DNA of 64,000 bases from Baylisascaris procyonis (Eukaryota; Nematoda; Chromadorea; Rhabditida; Ascarididae), in the NCBI GenBank assembly GCA_037389465.1, contig JAZARR010000032.1:3048001-3112000 (forward strand), written 5' to 3'. Position 1 is the stretch's first letter; every line of letters begins with the position of its first letter. Shown piece after piece: positions 25,296 to 36,403 of this stretch. The notes beneath the pieces were generated by a model. That model was not told the origin of the DNA. It searched no databases and worked only from the letters and a program-made list of their open reading frames with translations. A program made the translations under genes and the position numbers.

Positions 25296-25338
<43 letters not shown>
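24840..25338 (+). mobile_element. RTE-type non-LTR retrotransposon, 3' end, defective
   Basis: The stretch 24880-25302 encodes the C-terminal part of a reverse transcriptase of RTE/BovB-like type: VLYGSET, then ERRMERIITGI, the DDWVKRITEWTPR region, RGRPAMRWSDSLKKTAGTNW and a closing ..RDKWKRYEE. It ends in a tetranucleotide tail of AAAT units (25293-25338), typical of RTE elements. The copy is dead: the codon after GSET is TAG where a tryptophan is usual (24907-24909), and one extra A in the run near 24865 shifts the frame. The 5' end is missing, as expected from incomplete reverse transcription. No clear target-site duplication was found. Confidence 0.88.
25293..25338. repeat. AAAT-type tetranucleotide tail
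   Basis: About eleven AAAT units directly after the reverse-transcriptase remnant; they mark the 3' end of the retrotransposon copy. Confidence 0.9.
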
Positions 25339-25713
25339 CAAGCATCTATGTGACGAGGCACCCTCAATGTGCCACGCTCTTATATGAGCAATTTTCAGCA
25401 TCTTTAATTTAGCAAATGAACAAAGATGAGCTGTGCTATAAAATTTTCAAGATGTCTTCTTTCGAAAACATTCCAACTTCATATTACCTCCCTGTTGGCA
25501 TATTATGCGCAAAGTTTACAATCATATGTGAAAAAAAGTATCTGTTTTTAAATTCCATCAGACGATATAAAGTCACCCATCAATAATAAAATATTTGCAA
25601 TACATTCATATCTCAGCGATACTGACCACTCGCACAAGCATTTCCGAAAGAGGAATATTCTGCACCCCACTGAGTGCTAAATGCCCCCCTCTACACGCAA
25701 ATATCTGCCATTT

Positions 25714-28700
25714 TTAGGCATCCTTAACCCGTTTCAAATTCGACCGCTCAACTTCATACTTCATGCAGTAGACCATTGGACTAGACATCACTAATTTTTC
25801 CAACCCCAACCTCACTGGTTTCCGAATAAACCTTAACTTTTCAAACATGGAGAGAGGGAGAGACAGAGAAAGAGAAAAAAAAAGAGGAAGAGGCACAGGA
25901 AGGTGTATTTGTATGAATAAAGACGCGTTGTAACACATTACCTAACTAAAACAAACTTGTTGAGGGGTCAGTGAAGACGATAAAGTATAGATGAATATGT
26001 TTTATCCAATGCAAACGATTGCTTAAATATCCCCACCACAAAAATTTATGTTTGCACCAATGCTAATCTATCACAAGATATTTTCCCACATGCAAATTCG
26101 ACAATATCCACAAGTGCTCATAGCTAATGTTGGGTTATGATAGAAATTAAGTATATCAAATTGTTCTGCGGCATATGACACCTGCTAAGCCTTACCTCCC
26201 CTTTTAGCTAGCTGAGGCTCTACAAAGTGAGAAAAGCAGACTAATACAAATGCGCAACTACGATGTAGCCATAAAGCATTCTCGCAGAAATAATGACATT
26301 CTCAACGCTCTATAGGAGATCACGAAGAAACTTCTATAACAGATGAATATATCTTTCGAGTACCTTTTTACTGATTATAAAGTCATTTTTGAGGTTTCAT
26401 GTAAGCGAAATTTCTTACTCTATAAGGAAGGCAACTATGCTCTTAACAGTCTCAATAGCAATTCAGGTAAGAGAACCGAACGAGGTGGTTAGTGTCGAAA
26501 AATTGCTGTTATCGTCGCCGTAAGTGTTTTGCTTCTAAAGGGTGGTCTCATAAAAAAAAGTGTGCTTTCAATTCCTTCAAAGATTGCTATTATTCCAGTA
26601 CTTGCAACCAGCACAAAAAAAATGAAATGACAGCCAGAGGTTTCAGTTTCACATTAGCAGGTCTCACTCCCTCCTGTTTTCCCTCTCCTCCTCCACAACA
26701 GTGACGAAACGAACCTGATATTGAGTGTGAGGAGGCGCATATTGGAAACGATAGGTTCGAAAGCATCGTCACTCAGATGAAAACAATTGATGAGACCAAG
26801 TGATCGAAGAGTGCCACCTTGAGTATTTGCCACTATTCGCATTGTTGTCGCATCCGCTACACTATTTACTAACGCCAACTTCCGCAGGGATAAACCTGAC
26901 ATCTGTTCATTTGAAACATTCTTTACTATTATTTCAGCGCTTATTATTTTGTTGGAATAGAGTTCATGAAACTTTTCGAGGAAAACCAAAAGAAAAATCC
27001 ATTGAGAGTTTGACAGTTAAGCTAAATTATTAACAGTTGAAGATTAATTCGTTAAAATATAACTTTTTAAAGCAATAAAAAACTAAATTCGTCGAAGGGG
27101 GCTTCAGATCCCATCCAATAATCCCACATACAATCAATAAATACTGATAAATTTAAGGCCTTTAAGACTGGATAAAGCTTAACTTCAATCAAAAAGCAAA
27201 ACCATAACGAGGAAAGTCGTAAAATCATCGATAGTATTGAATAGACTGCTTCGAAGCGTTTAATGATGAATGTCGCAAATATTTTCGCACATAACACACA
27301 TTCCGAATACCTTTTTACAAATTATAAACTTACTTTTGGGGTTCAGGCAAATAAAATTCTTCCTTTCCAAATAGAAAAGCATCTATGAACTTTTAATAGC
27401 CTTAGCAGCAATTTAGGTAATTCAGGTAAACCTTAGCAAATAGGCAGAACAAGAAAAAAAAGAGCAAAATTGATACATACTTGAAATATGTGCCAAACCA
27501 CTGTTGAGAAATCGTAACGGCAATTGTGTAAGTAGAAGGGTCAATTCACGTAGATTAGTGCAGGCACGTAAATGCTGCAGAAAATAATTCCACACATATA
27601 TAGTTATTATTTTGTATTTGAAAACGATGAAAACATCATAGAAATCTCGCAGATGCCAATGAGGAAAAAATTATTTAGCAATTATCATCGTCTTACTAAA
27701 GCGTATTTCAGTGTAACCTTTAATTAATCTACGAATATCTATTGCCATTTGTCGATCAATAGCTATGATGGAGTAATCTTCAACCGCACTCATAAATGAT
27801 ACTTTAGATAACCATATATCGCGAAGATCCGCCAATACAGATAAGAAGATAAGCAACGAAGCCGCAAATCTCAATCAACCAGGGTACTGCTCCATGCTCT
27901 TTCCGACAGAGAAAATAACGAATTTCTACTCTTATTTGCCCTTCGTATGTATTACCTTATATAACAAAGAAACGTTCTAACAAACTATACGCAATCAATT
28001 TCCGGTAGTAAAATATCACCAATAATACTCCGACACATAAATCTGTGCCTACTCTTGTATTGGCCATTACCAGAAGTAGGCCTAAACCATGATCTTATTT
28101 TAATGGGTTACATCTGGTCCCGATCGCGAAATAAAATCGGTCGAATAGAGGTCGGCATTAGACCTAGCTCGTGGCCATACGGTCGTCAGATGCCTTGGCT
28201 TAACTTTGTCCCGGTCCCGACCATGACCAACACAATGTTTAAATCTAACTCTCGCCTTATCACTTCGGGCAGTGATGCGAAAATTTCATCTAAAACATGT
28301 GGAAGATTTTATGCAAAGAAAAGGGGGAGGCAGTAAACAAAAAAATATTTCAGATAATTTTGTCTGACGCCACAACAAACACCTTATTAAGCATAAGTCA
28401 TAAAAAGATGTGAAAAACACACCTGAAAGAGTTGAATGCCTTTGCAAAGTTGTGAATTAATAGACGAATTCAGACATAGAGTTATCGATGTGAGTGAACT
28501 GGCCGATCGATCAATACACGTAATCACAAATCTGTAAATTAACTACTTCGTCAACCCAATGACACACTTAGTTCGACCGCAGATGTGAAGATCTACATAC
28601 CTGTCAGGTCGACGCCTTTAGACACACCTTACAAACCTAATTCAAATCTCTTGAATTGCCCAAACTACCAAGTGATTAGCCTTTGAGAATAAAATAGAGA

Positions 28701-29247
28701 AATCGGAAACGTTAGCAGACGCATTCACAAATTTGTGAAAGATAAAAAAAAGCCGAGAAGGTGATTTGCTAATATCTGTTCGTATCAATAAAAGTGATAA
28801 ACCCCTTTGTTAATATCACAACTAGTGGAACATTAGCTTGTCATAGAGGGTATAATATTGCAAAAATCTCAAGGAAAAATCATTAGAATAACAGTGAAGC
28901 TTATAAAGGTTGGAGAATTAGAACAGCACTGAAGGTCGAGGTGAAGGATGGAGCACCAGACCAACAAGGAGCTTTGAAGTGAAGGATGGAGTGATGGGGA
29001 ATGATAATCAAAATGACAGCAACCTATCATCAATGCGATCATCATCACTTTCGTTGTTAGCGATACGTAGTTTCGTCACCAAACTCCAACTTTTCGATGC
29101 GGCCGCCCTCAATTGTTTGCAAGTAAGCATCAGATTCAATCGATCGGTAACATCCAATATCGGCGAACTACATACCCGTATAAGAAACTTTTCAGGCAGC
29201 ATCGCAAACAAAACTTTGTTATCACATTTTGGGCTGAAAATATCCAT
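25714..29247 (-). CDS. F-box / leucine-rich-repeat protein
   Basis: Six exons agree in phase: 29247-29024 (ATG; leaves phase 2), 28531-28423 (2 to 0), 27574-27481 (0 to 1), 27167-27084 (1 to 1), 26925-26715 (1 to 2) and 25831-25714 (2 to stop); total 840 nt, 279 residues. Residues about 15-60 form an F-box (MLPEKFLIRVCSS, then LNLMLTCKQLRAAAS). The next exons read as leucine-rich repeats: SLTSITLCLN, HLRACTNLRELTLLL, LKALNLSVF, LSLRKLALVN, TLRSLGLINCFHLSDDAF and MRLLTLNI. F-box proteins join substrates to SCF ubiquitin ligases through SKP1, and LRRs usually select the substrate; the substrate is unknown here. Weak points are the GTTTTT donor after 27084 and the last exon, chosen only because its phase and length fit. 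An open segment at 27871-27697 with a good GTAAGA donor lies in the second intron but does not fit the phase, so it is left out. Upstream in-frame ATGs exist at 29292 and 29277. Confidence 0.75.
26349..26470. repeat. Diverged repeat, copy 1 (F-box gene intron)
   Basis: Aligns by eye with 27302-27425 (ACCTTTTTAC.., GATTATAAA, AGCAATTCAGGTAA) over about 120 bp, both in introns of the F-box/LRR gene, 950 bp apart. A short dispersed repeat or an old tandem duplication. Confidence 0.55.
27302..27425. repeat. Diverged repeat, copy 2 (F-box gene intron)
   Basis: Second copy of the repeat at 26349-26470. Flanking exons of the two introns do not align, which argues against an exon duplication. Confidence 0.55.
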
Positions 29248-31873
29248 CTTAATTTGCAAATAAAATAGAGATATCATAGGAAAACTAATCATTATGTTTG
29301 TGCATATTTTGCGGTAAACAGTAAACTATCAAAAAAAAAAATGGATGTAGTAGCGAATATATGAGAGGCTAACTTCTAAAAAAGGAAATTATTAGTTCGA
29401 ACTTCCATACTTTTTTGAGAAATTTTATGAGAACATATAGATATAGATGAAGCAAGCTAAATCTTAACTCCAAATTGCCCGCAATGCGCATACTTGGCAA
29501 TCAAGCGTCATTGAAATTATTCTAGAACAGCAAGAAGGTTTATCTGGCTGTCTTCATCAATCGAATTCATCGCCGAAAACTTCAATACTTTCGTCTCATT
29601 GCCCATAGTTTCGATTGCAGATTGCTATTTTTATCACAGTGTTCGATTATTCGACTAGCACAACAATTGGCTGGATTATTGTTGTACAGGTCATAAACTC
29701 AGATGTAATAGAAATTAGATTCTTCAAAAATGCCCTAGCCGCTTCTCATTATTTGCCATTTGCACAACATTTCACCGCATTAGCAAGGAGCATAGTCTAT
29801 CGAGACATTCCAAGATTTCTAGCCCGCTCCGCATGCCATTTAATGGAGGTCGTGCGCTTATAAATTTCAAGGAAATACGGGCTAAATGGCTAAAGCTTTC
29901 GATTGGCCTGTAAGATTTTAGAAGGAAAATTTTGAAGCAGCACGCTCAATATTCCACATTTTTTGACCGAAGTTTTTATCATACCTTATGAAGAAAGAAA
30001 TGCGAAGGTAAGCAGCCAGATTCTTAAAGGATTGCTGTAATGCGCCGAAAATGCTTGGGATTGCTTTGCTTGAAGTTCAGGGCACAAGCGCTGTGCATGA
30101 AACTCTGCATTCAGCAGTTAAAAATGCATAATACTGCTTAATCCTCCAACATTTCTAATGTAACATCACTGGGCATTAGTGAAAGGAAACGAAAATTTTT
30201 CTCGAATCGAAATATGACAGCGATTCAAGCGAGGGTATTTCTTAGCGATAACGCAACAACCTAATCTCTTTTAAACGATTAGCTCACTGATCGTAATTTG
30301 CGTTGAGACTTTCAGATATGCGTTTATTCTTTCTATATAATTCCTGGTTTGCCACTAATGAGGTTTGAAAATTTCTAGCAATTACAATTGAGAGCCGATG
30401 ATCAGATACGAAGGGCACCTGCATATAGGAAAGATTCCTTTACCGTCGCTTTCCTTTCTACTAGAAGCGAAGATCACCGCTTAGCCACATAGAATTATTA
30501 CAAGCGCCCCAAATCTTGATAGGCACTCTCGTTTATCCTCTGCCCTTCCCTTCTCACTTCCTTTCTGCCTCCCCTATTTGTCCCAATTCGCTACAACTTC
30601 GTTTCTTGTACCAACTAACGCTTCAATCAGTTATGGTATCGCTCTCGAAAACAAAACTCCGCTTGATGCAACTGTAAACCGTATAAAGATGAATGTCCAC
30701 TTTCAATATAAATCGTGCAAGCTGTTGATTCAATGCAATTAAGTTCAATAATGCACACTATAGTAGTTTTCCCAAGCCACATCTGGCATCTTTATTAACC
30801 AATAAACCTTCTCAACGGAATAAATCTTTATGCTTTGGAATAATGAGAGCAATATAGAATTGCTAAGGTGGAGGTATTTCATACGACAAGACACAAGAAA
30901 TAAAATATAACCTTGTAGGTGGTGTAAGCGATATAGCGGCATTATTTGGGATCACATCGGAGCTGCACGCAACACCGGAGCATTCACCACTGCTTTTCAT
31001 TACCACTTCACAATGTTCAACCAATGCCAGCTTGTTCACCCAAAAAACACTACAAGTTTTATTCATCTCAATTACCCTCAACAACACGTCATACGTCAAC
31101 GCTTTACGCATAAAATATCATTGCGAATACGTCCACGTTGGTGAATATTACTATAATGCAAACAGCTCTTCCGTTATAGGCGCATGTTCACAACCGAGTG
31201 GAAATTGTAAATCCATATTGATAACGTTGATGGTCTTCAACAATTCAATGAGGAAATATTCATTGGAATTTAAAGCGAAAGAGAAAGACTAAAACCTTTG
31301 TGAATATTCGCCATTGTCCGCTACTAAAATGACGCTTACTTACTTGTTTTATTAAGAGAATCACAAATTTGAATGGGTAAAACCTCAACGACGATATCCT
31401 TTTGGGAAGTTTCGAATTTGACTATGAAACATTTTTTTCCATGAATGTATAGTTATCCTAAATTCACCTCGTCGACAACATTAAAATCGTTCGTAATGAA
31501 GAAATTTCAATCTAATTCAACAACTCTCTAAAAAAAAAAAATAGGAAATGCAAATTTTTTTCCTCTTCAATAAATAATTATCGAAATGGAATGAAGAAAT
31601 AATGACGAAAAGAAATATGTGACAAGATTTAATCACATGTTAATTTGCATATTAAACCCAACAACCGCAAATATTAACGTTAATTTATTTGCATTGCTGC
31701 CAATCGGGCAAACTATGAAACAATTGCAATACAACAACAATACAAGCAACAAAATTCATTTGCAACTGCCAATACCCACGGGAAAACATGCGTTACATTT
31801 TGTACAATGAAACGTTCATCTATCTCGAGTGATCGCAGTATGCAATGGGCGGAAATTGAATAACGGAAGGAAA
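29248..31873. other. No gene fixed; possible exons
   Basis: At 30920-31111 a - strand frame (LLRVIEMNKTCSVFWVNKLA) and nearby 31175-31260 (LQFPLGCEHAPITEE) look protein-like, and could be LRR-type exons of a second F-box gene. Antisense frames are also open, so no call is made. A + frame at 29615-29863 is similarly ambiguous. Confidence 0.3.
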
Positions 31874-32891
31874 TCAATCGAAGAGACCAAAGCCCATATC
31901 CTCATCGGATTCCTCTTCTTTCTCCTCTTTCTTTTCTTCTTTCTTTTCTGGTTCCGTTGCTCCTGCAGCTGGTGCTCCACCAGCTGGAGCACCTGCAGCT
32001 ACTGGTGCCGCTATAGCACCACCTTAAATTAGAATAATTTTAATACAGAATAATCCAATAACGCAGACAAAAATCTGAAGCCTTCAAAACTAAAATGTAG
32101 AACGATAATTCGCATCCTGGTGTCGTTCTAATCGATAATATACTGTAGAATTATGAACCATCAGCGCATATTTGAATAAATGGTCTCCGAAACAGCTTTA
32201 ATCGTTCAAAGTTTGTAGAATAAGTTTTATTCTTTGAAAAATGCATAATCATGCTTAGTCTCAATTTTTTTTTGGATTGTTCGCGCAGTAGTAATCAATA
32301 GATTCAGCGCGCAACCAATGCATATTATGACAAGCAGCCACTTTACATATTTCCGCCCCCAAGTAAACCATCGTAATACACAGCAAAACTTCTATAGCAA
32401 TAGTAATAAAATTTCCACTGAAAAATGAAGCATACAAGAGCTAAATATCTACAATTTATATAACATTTAGATTGTTTTACAATAATTCATAATTTGTTGA
32501 CATTGTTGATTATATATTTTCTTGAAGAAATAAATTTTCGAGGCGCTAAATTTTTTACGAATTAACATCGCTTATCACCTTATATGTTTTAAATTAGAAG
32601 AAATGCACTAAAATAGTGCATATGAAACCCTTCTAATAAATATGCTAATTTTATTGAAAAGCTATGCTTCACGGAATCAAATTTCAGTAGTTAAATTTTT
32701 GCACTGATTGAGGTGATTAAAATTCAATTGAAAAGTTTCAAAAGCTAGCGAATGATTGAAAAAAGAATAAAACCCTAGAAGGCCGATTCAAAGCTGTTGA
32801 CTGTGTCACAAAATGTGACACAACAGCGAACACATAAGTGAATGCTAAGCATTGAATAATAAATATTAGAATATATGTATATACATATGTA

Positions 32892-32962
<71 letters not shown>

Positions 32963-33747
32963 AATATTTGGCTAAGCGTAGCTACATTTTTCCACTTTTA
33001 TAACCACTGCTTGCTCAGCCACCTTCATCTCCCTTTTTATTGCTCACCAATTGAACTTTTAATGATATCTTATCAATAATCGATCTACTAGCCGTGAATA
33101 GGTGCACGAATGAGTAAAAGATGAAATCTGGGAGAAGAAAATTGCCTAAACGAAACATATTATTACTCCTTTCTCTGATTTCGGCTGCAACACTTTATAA
33201 ACCTGTCGTCCACTATATCCATCTCAATTTGCGTCACTTTCTACACCTTCTCGTCATCTCCGCCAACTGTTTCATCCTTTTTCAAGTTTCCTGTCTTTTT
33301 CGTGAGAGTGTTTTTGTCACAAGTGATCTCTCTATATGCAAATGGTGCCCTTTTGTCACTCGTTTGGTGCATCCAACAATATCCGATATGCGCGATTTGA
33401 CTTTGTTACACTCCATACGGGGCTAATTAGTTCGCAAGTCTTACTCTTCATTCTTGAGTAAGGATCTATGTCCCTGAACAATCTATCATTTGTTTTCATA
33501 GTCGCATGATGTGTACTACTAGAATAATATGTAGTCACAAACCTGCACCACCAACCGAACAAAGATATTGCGATCCTTGTGCGATTAATTCATCAACCGA
33601 TTTGCCGTGCATACAATCGACCACTTTACTCGCTTTATCGTGATCGCAATCAACACCAACCGAACCAAGAATATTTTCAATATCAGCAGTTGTAACGTGA
33701 TGTTTGCCGCTCATTGCCGCTAACATATATGCCGCAACGTATCTCAT
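31874..33747 (-). CDS. RPLP2: 60S acidic ribosomal protein P2
   Basis: Two exons: 33747-33543 (ATG; leaves phase 1) and 32022-31874 (enters phase 1, stop at 31874-31876), giving 354 nt and 117 residues, the normal P2 length. Exon one encodes the P2 dimerisation domain ([14 protein letters not shown], then [12 protein letters not shown] and [11 protein letters not shown]). Exon two encodes the Gly/Ala hinge, a run of Glu/Lys, and the invariant tail [11 protein letters not shown] that contacts elongation factors on the ribosomal stalk. P2 pairs with P1 on P0 at the GTPase-associated centre of the 60S subunit. The donor is G|GTTTGT and the acceptor ttaag|GT. The 1.5 kb intron holds an AT array and two hairpins described separately. 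This is the closest family match in the window. Confidence 0.97.
32594..32636. other. Nested inverted repeat in RPLP2 intron
   Basis: TTAGAAG / CTTCTAA encloses ATGCACT / AGTGCAT with a five-base loop. Both stems are perfect 7-mers. Introns of ribosomal protein genes often carry small RNAs; no C/D or H/ACA boxes were seen here. Confidence 0.4.
32802..32822. other. Perfect 9-bp inverted repeat
   Basis: TGTGTCACA-AAA-TGTGACACA, a near-perfect palindrome with a three-base spacer inside the RPLP2 intron. It could be a binding site for a dimeric factor or a hairpin. Confidence 0.4.
32868..32960. repeat. (AT)n microsatellite in RPLP2 intron
   Basis: AT units broken by a few GT/AC changes at the left end (tatgtatatacatatg). 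Confidence 0.95.
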
Positions 33748-36403
33748 TTTTCACTTAGTTACCTCAAATATTTACAAATCAAATGCAGCGATAGCATAAA
33801 ATAAGTACAATCCGTTCGATTAGACACAAAATTTACGATTAAAACGATAAATTTTACGAGTAAGACAACGATAATAAAGCGCAAACTGCACAATTCAACA
33901 ATATTGGAATGGCGGAAAATTGTAGGCATATAAAACTTGTTCACCAACCTTATTGGAAGAAAAAAAATCAACAATTGAAGAATTCCTAAAAAAAATGCCT
34001 ACTAATATTAAATCAAATCATAAATTGCGTTCATAAGAAAATATATTTCCCGGAAATCCAACCGAAACTACTTGACCACTAACAAGAGAGAAAATAAAAA
34101 CTACAGCTCACCTAATCGAATATAAACCCCGCCTCGCATCAAAGAAAACGTCGGAGAAAATTTCTGAACGAAGATTCGCAATCAGTTGTCAACAACTGAT
34201 AGAAGAATATTTGCGATCGTATTCGTCCGATCGTTTCGATACACGTGTTTCAAATTTTCGTTCTTCACTCAGTGTGCGAAAAATCCAATGATTGTAAGCG
34301 ACCGATGAAAATTTCGGTTTTGATTTTTTCCGGATTATTCGATTTGAGCTGGAACGCAATTCTTAACGAATGTTTCCGGTAAAGTATGCGATCGGAATTT
34401 GTGAAATGCATCCGGTTTTAATAAACTTACGGCAGCCAGCAAACGATTTCGATTACTTATCCAGCGAAAGAAATTTGTCGCATTAGCAGTTAATCAGAAT
34501 GCAACTCGATCAGCACTATAATAATTACATCATCGGCTAAGCGATTTTCTGCAGTTTTAATATTGCGCTTTATAGTGATTTTCATTGTATATTGCAGTGT
34601 TGTTGCGCTTGCTAAGAATTGATCAAAGGTCGTAAAATTTGTACGGAATATGCAATGTAATACGCATACCTCGAATATTAGCCTCATCGTTTTATTGTGT
34701 ACTATTCGTCTATGCTTGCTGGATACAGGCTGATGTTTGCATTTTACTATGCAGATTGCAGATTGCTTGTTGAATCGGCCAAAAATAAGGTCAAATGAGC
34801 TCAAATCGGTCAAATTGGTCATTAGATATATCTACCTGTAAGGTGTCACTTCATTTCAGGTCACATTCTCTCGTTTAAAGATCGAATCGAACATACGATT
34901 TATGAAATATCAGGAATTATGCAATCAATATATGTCTAATCACACTCATCAATAAGTTTTTATGCTCTCCATCCCCCTATCCTTTTAAAAAAAAATCTTC
35001 CTTCAACTCAAATAAATCTTGAATAACTCTATCGTACCGATTTATTACATCCTATTTGAAATCTCTTCCTCCCCAGTGATTTTCTGCTACGACCATCAAG
35101 AACACTTACCTGTTACAGCTCTAAATCGTTAAGCTGACGTGATTTCATCGTGCATTATGAATTCATAAATGATAGCTACATTTAGTCGTTATTTTATATT
35201 GCATAGGCAAGGCAAACTTTTCAAACGGCAACGTCTCTATCGATGGTGTTTTTTCTCCTTTTTTTTGATTAATACGACATAAGGTAAAAGGTAACCAAAA
35301 CTAGTAATAATTAGTAGAATTAGTCGTTGATTATTGCATTACATATGCCCCAAGGCGTAATTAGGTAGATAGAAGAGCTTTTTTTTTTTTTTAATTTCAT
35401 GTTTAGAAGTTGCCTTGGAGGACGTACTGCGAAAAAACTCCTCATCCCTATATTCCCAGCAGCTTGGCAAACGTTAGACTTCCAGATCTATTTTACCTGA
35501 AGGGAAAAAAACAGCTCACCTGTACTAATGCTCGACAGTTTCGCCTAGACCTAACCAACGTAAATCAACAGCGTTTTTTGCTTTTTTTCGTGGATGCATA
35601 TGAAGAGATGCAGCGATAATTATTCGTGCAATGATCTAGATTACATCTATTTCCGATTGCGATACTGGCATCAAGACAGAGTTTAACTCATGACCACAAC
35701 ACTGAAATGAATTAAACCTCTAACGCTAGGATCAAAATCGAGCACCGTTCCGGAATGCGATCAATCCATCTCCCACGTGATCGTGGATTGAACTTAGTTG
35801 CATTCGTTTCCTGGAAGTAGAATTTAGAGTGTTTTTCTTTGGTTATTCATATGAGGCTATTTTCTGACTTCTATAGAGAACTATTTCGTTTGATTGCGTT
35901 TTTTATCGACTCTGAACTATTCAGGATTGTATTTATGAAAATTGAATTGCAAACTGCATTTATGTGAAATGCATTTACTTAACCATTTATTTGGTTTAAT
36001 TTCCTATAAAAATCCTTAAAAATTGATCACTCAAAAATTCACTATTCAAATTAATCTTTAAACCGTTGTATTGACCCCGCGATACGGGAGGTCAAATAAA
36101 AAGGTCTCTATACGCCAAAAGGTTCCCGAACAAATAATAAATAATAATCGAAAATTTCCCCAAAAAATTTTGTAAAGGAAAAAAAAAAGAAAGAACGAAG
36201 CGATCAATATTCAATCAGAAAGTGAGAAAACAATATTCTTTAATATAATTTTTTTTTTCGGCTTAACGAATAAAAAAATTTTCCAAAATAATTTTTATAC
36301 GAAATCTTCGATTTTTTTTTAAACATATCATCATAATATAATCAATTGAATAATTTAGAATAATTAAAACGAAAACGAGGCATTTATTTTTGATGCGATA
36401 ACG
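33748..36403. other. Intergenic between RPLP2 and AIMP2
   Basis: The two genes diverge. A + frame at 34077-34290 without a start codon (SCQQLIEEYLRSYSSDRF) and a - frame at 34822-34490 are open but unsupported. The rest is AT-rich spacer, presumably including both promoters. Confidence 0.4.

Noticed and set aside
33121..33426. 101-codon + strand frame inside the RPLP2 intron
   Set aside because: No family features and no splice context; a shorter antisense frame is equally open, so a nested gene is not supported.
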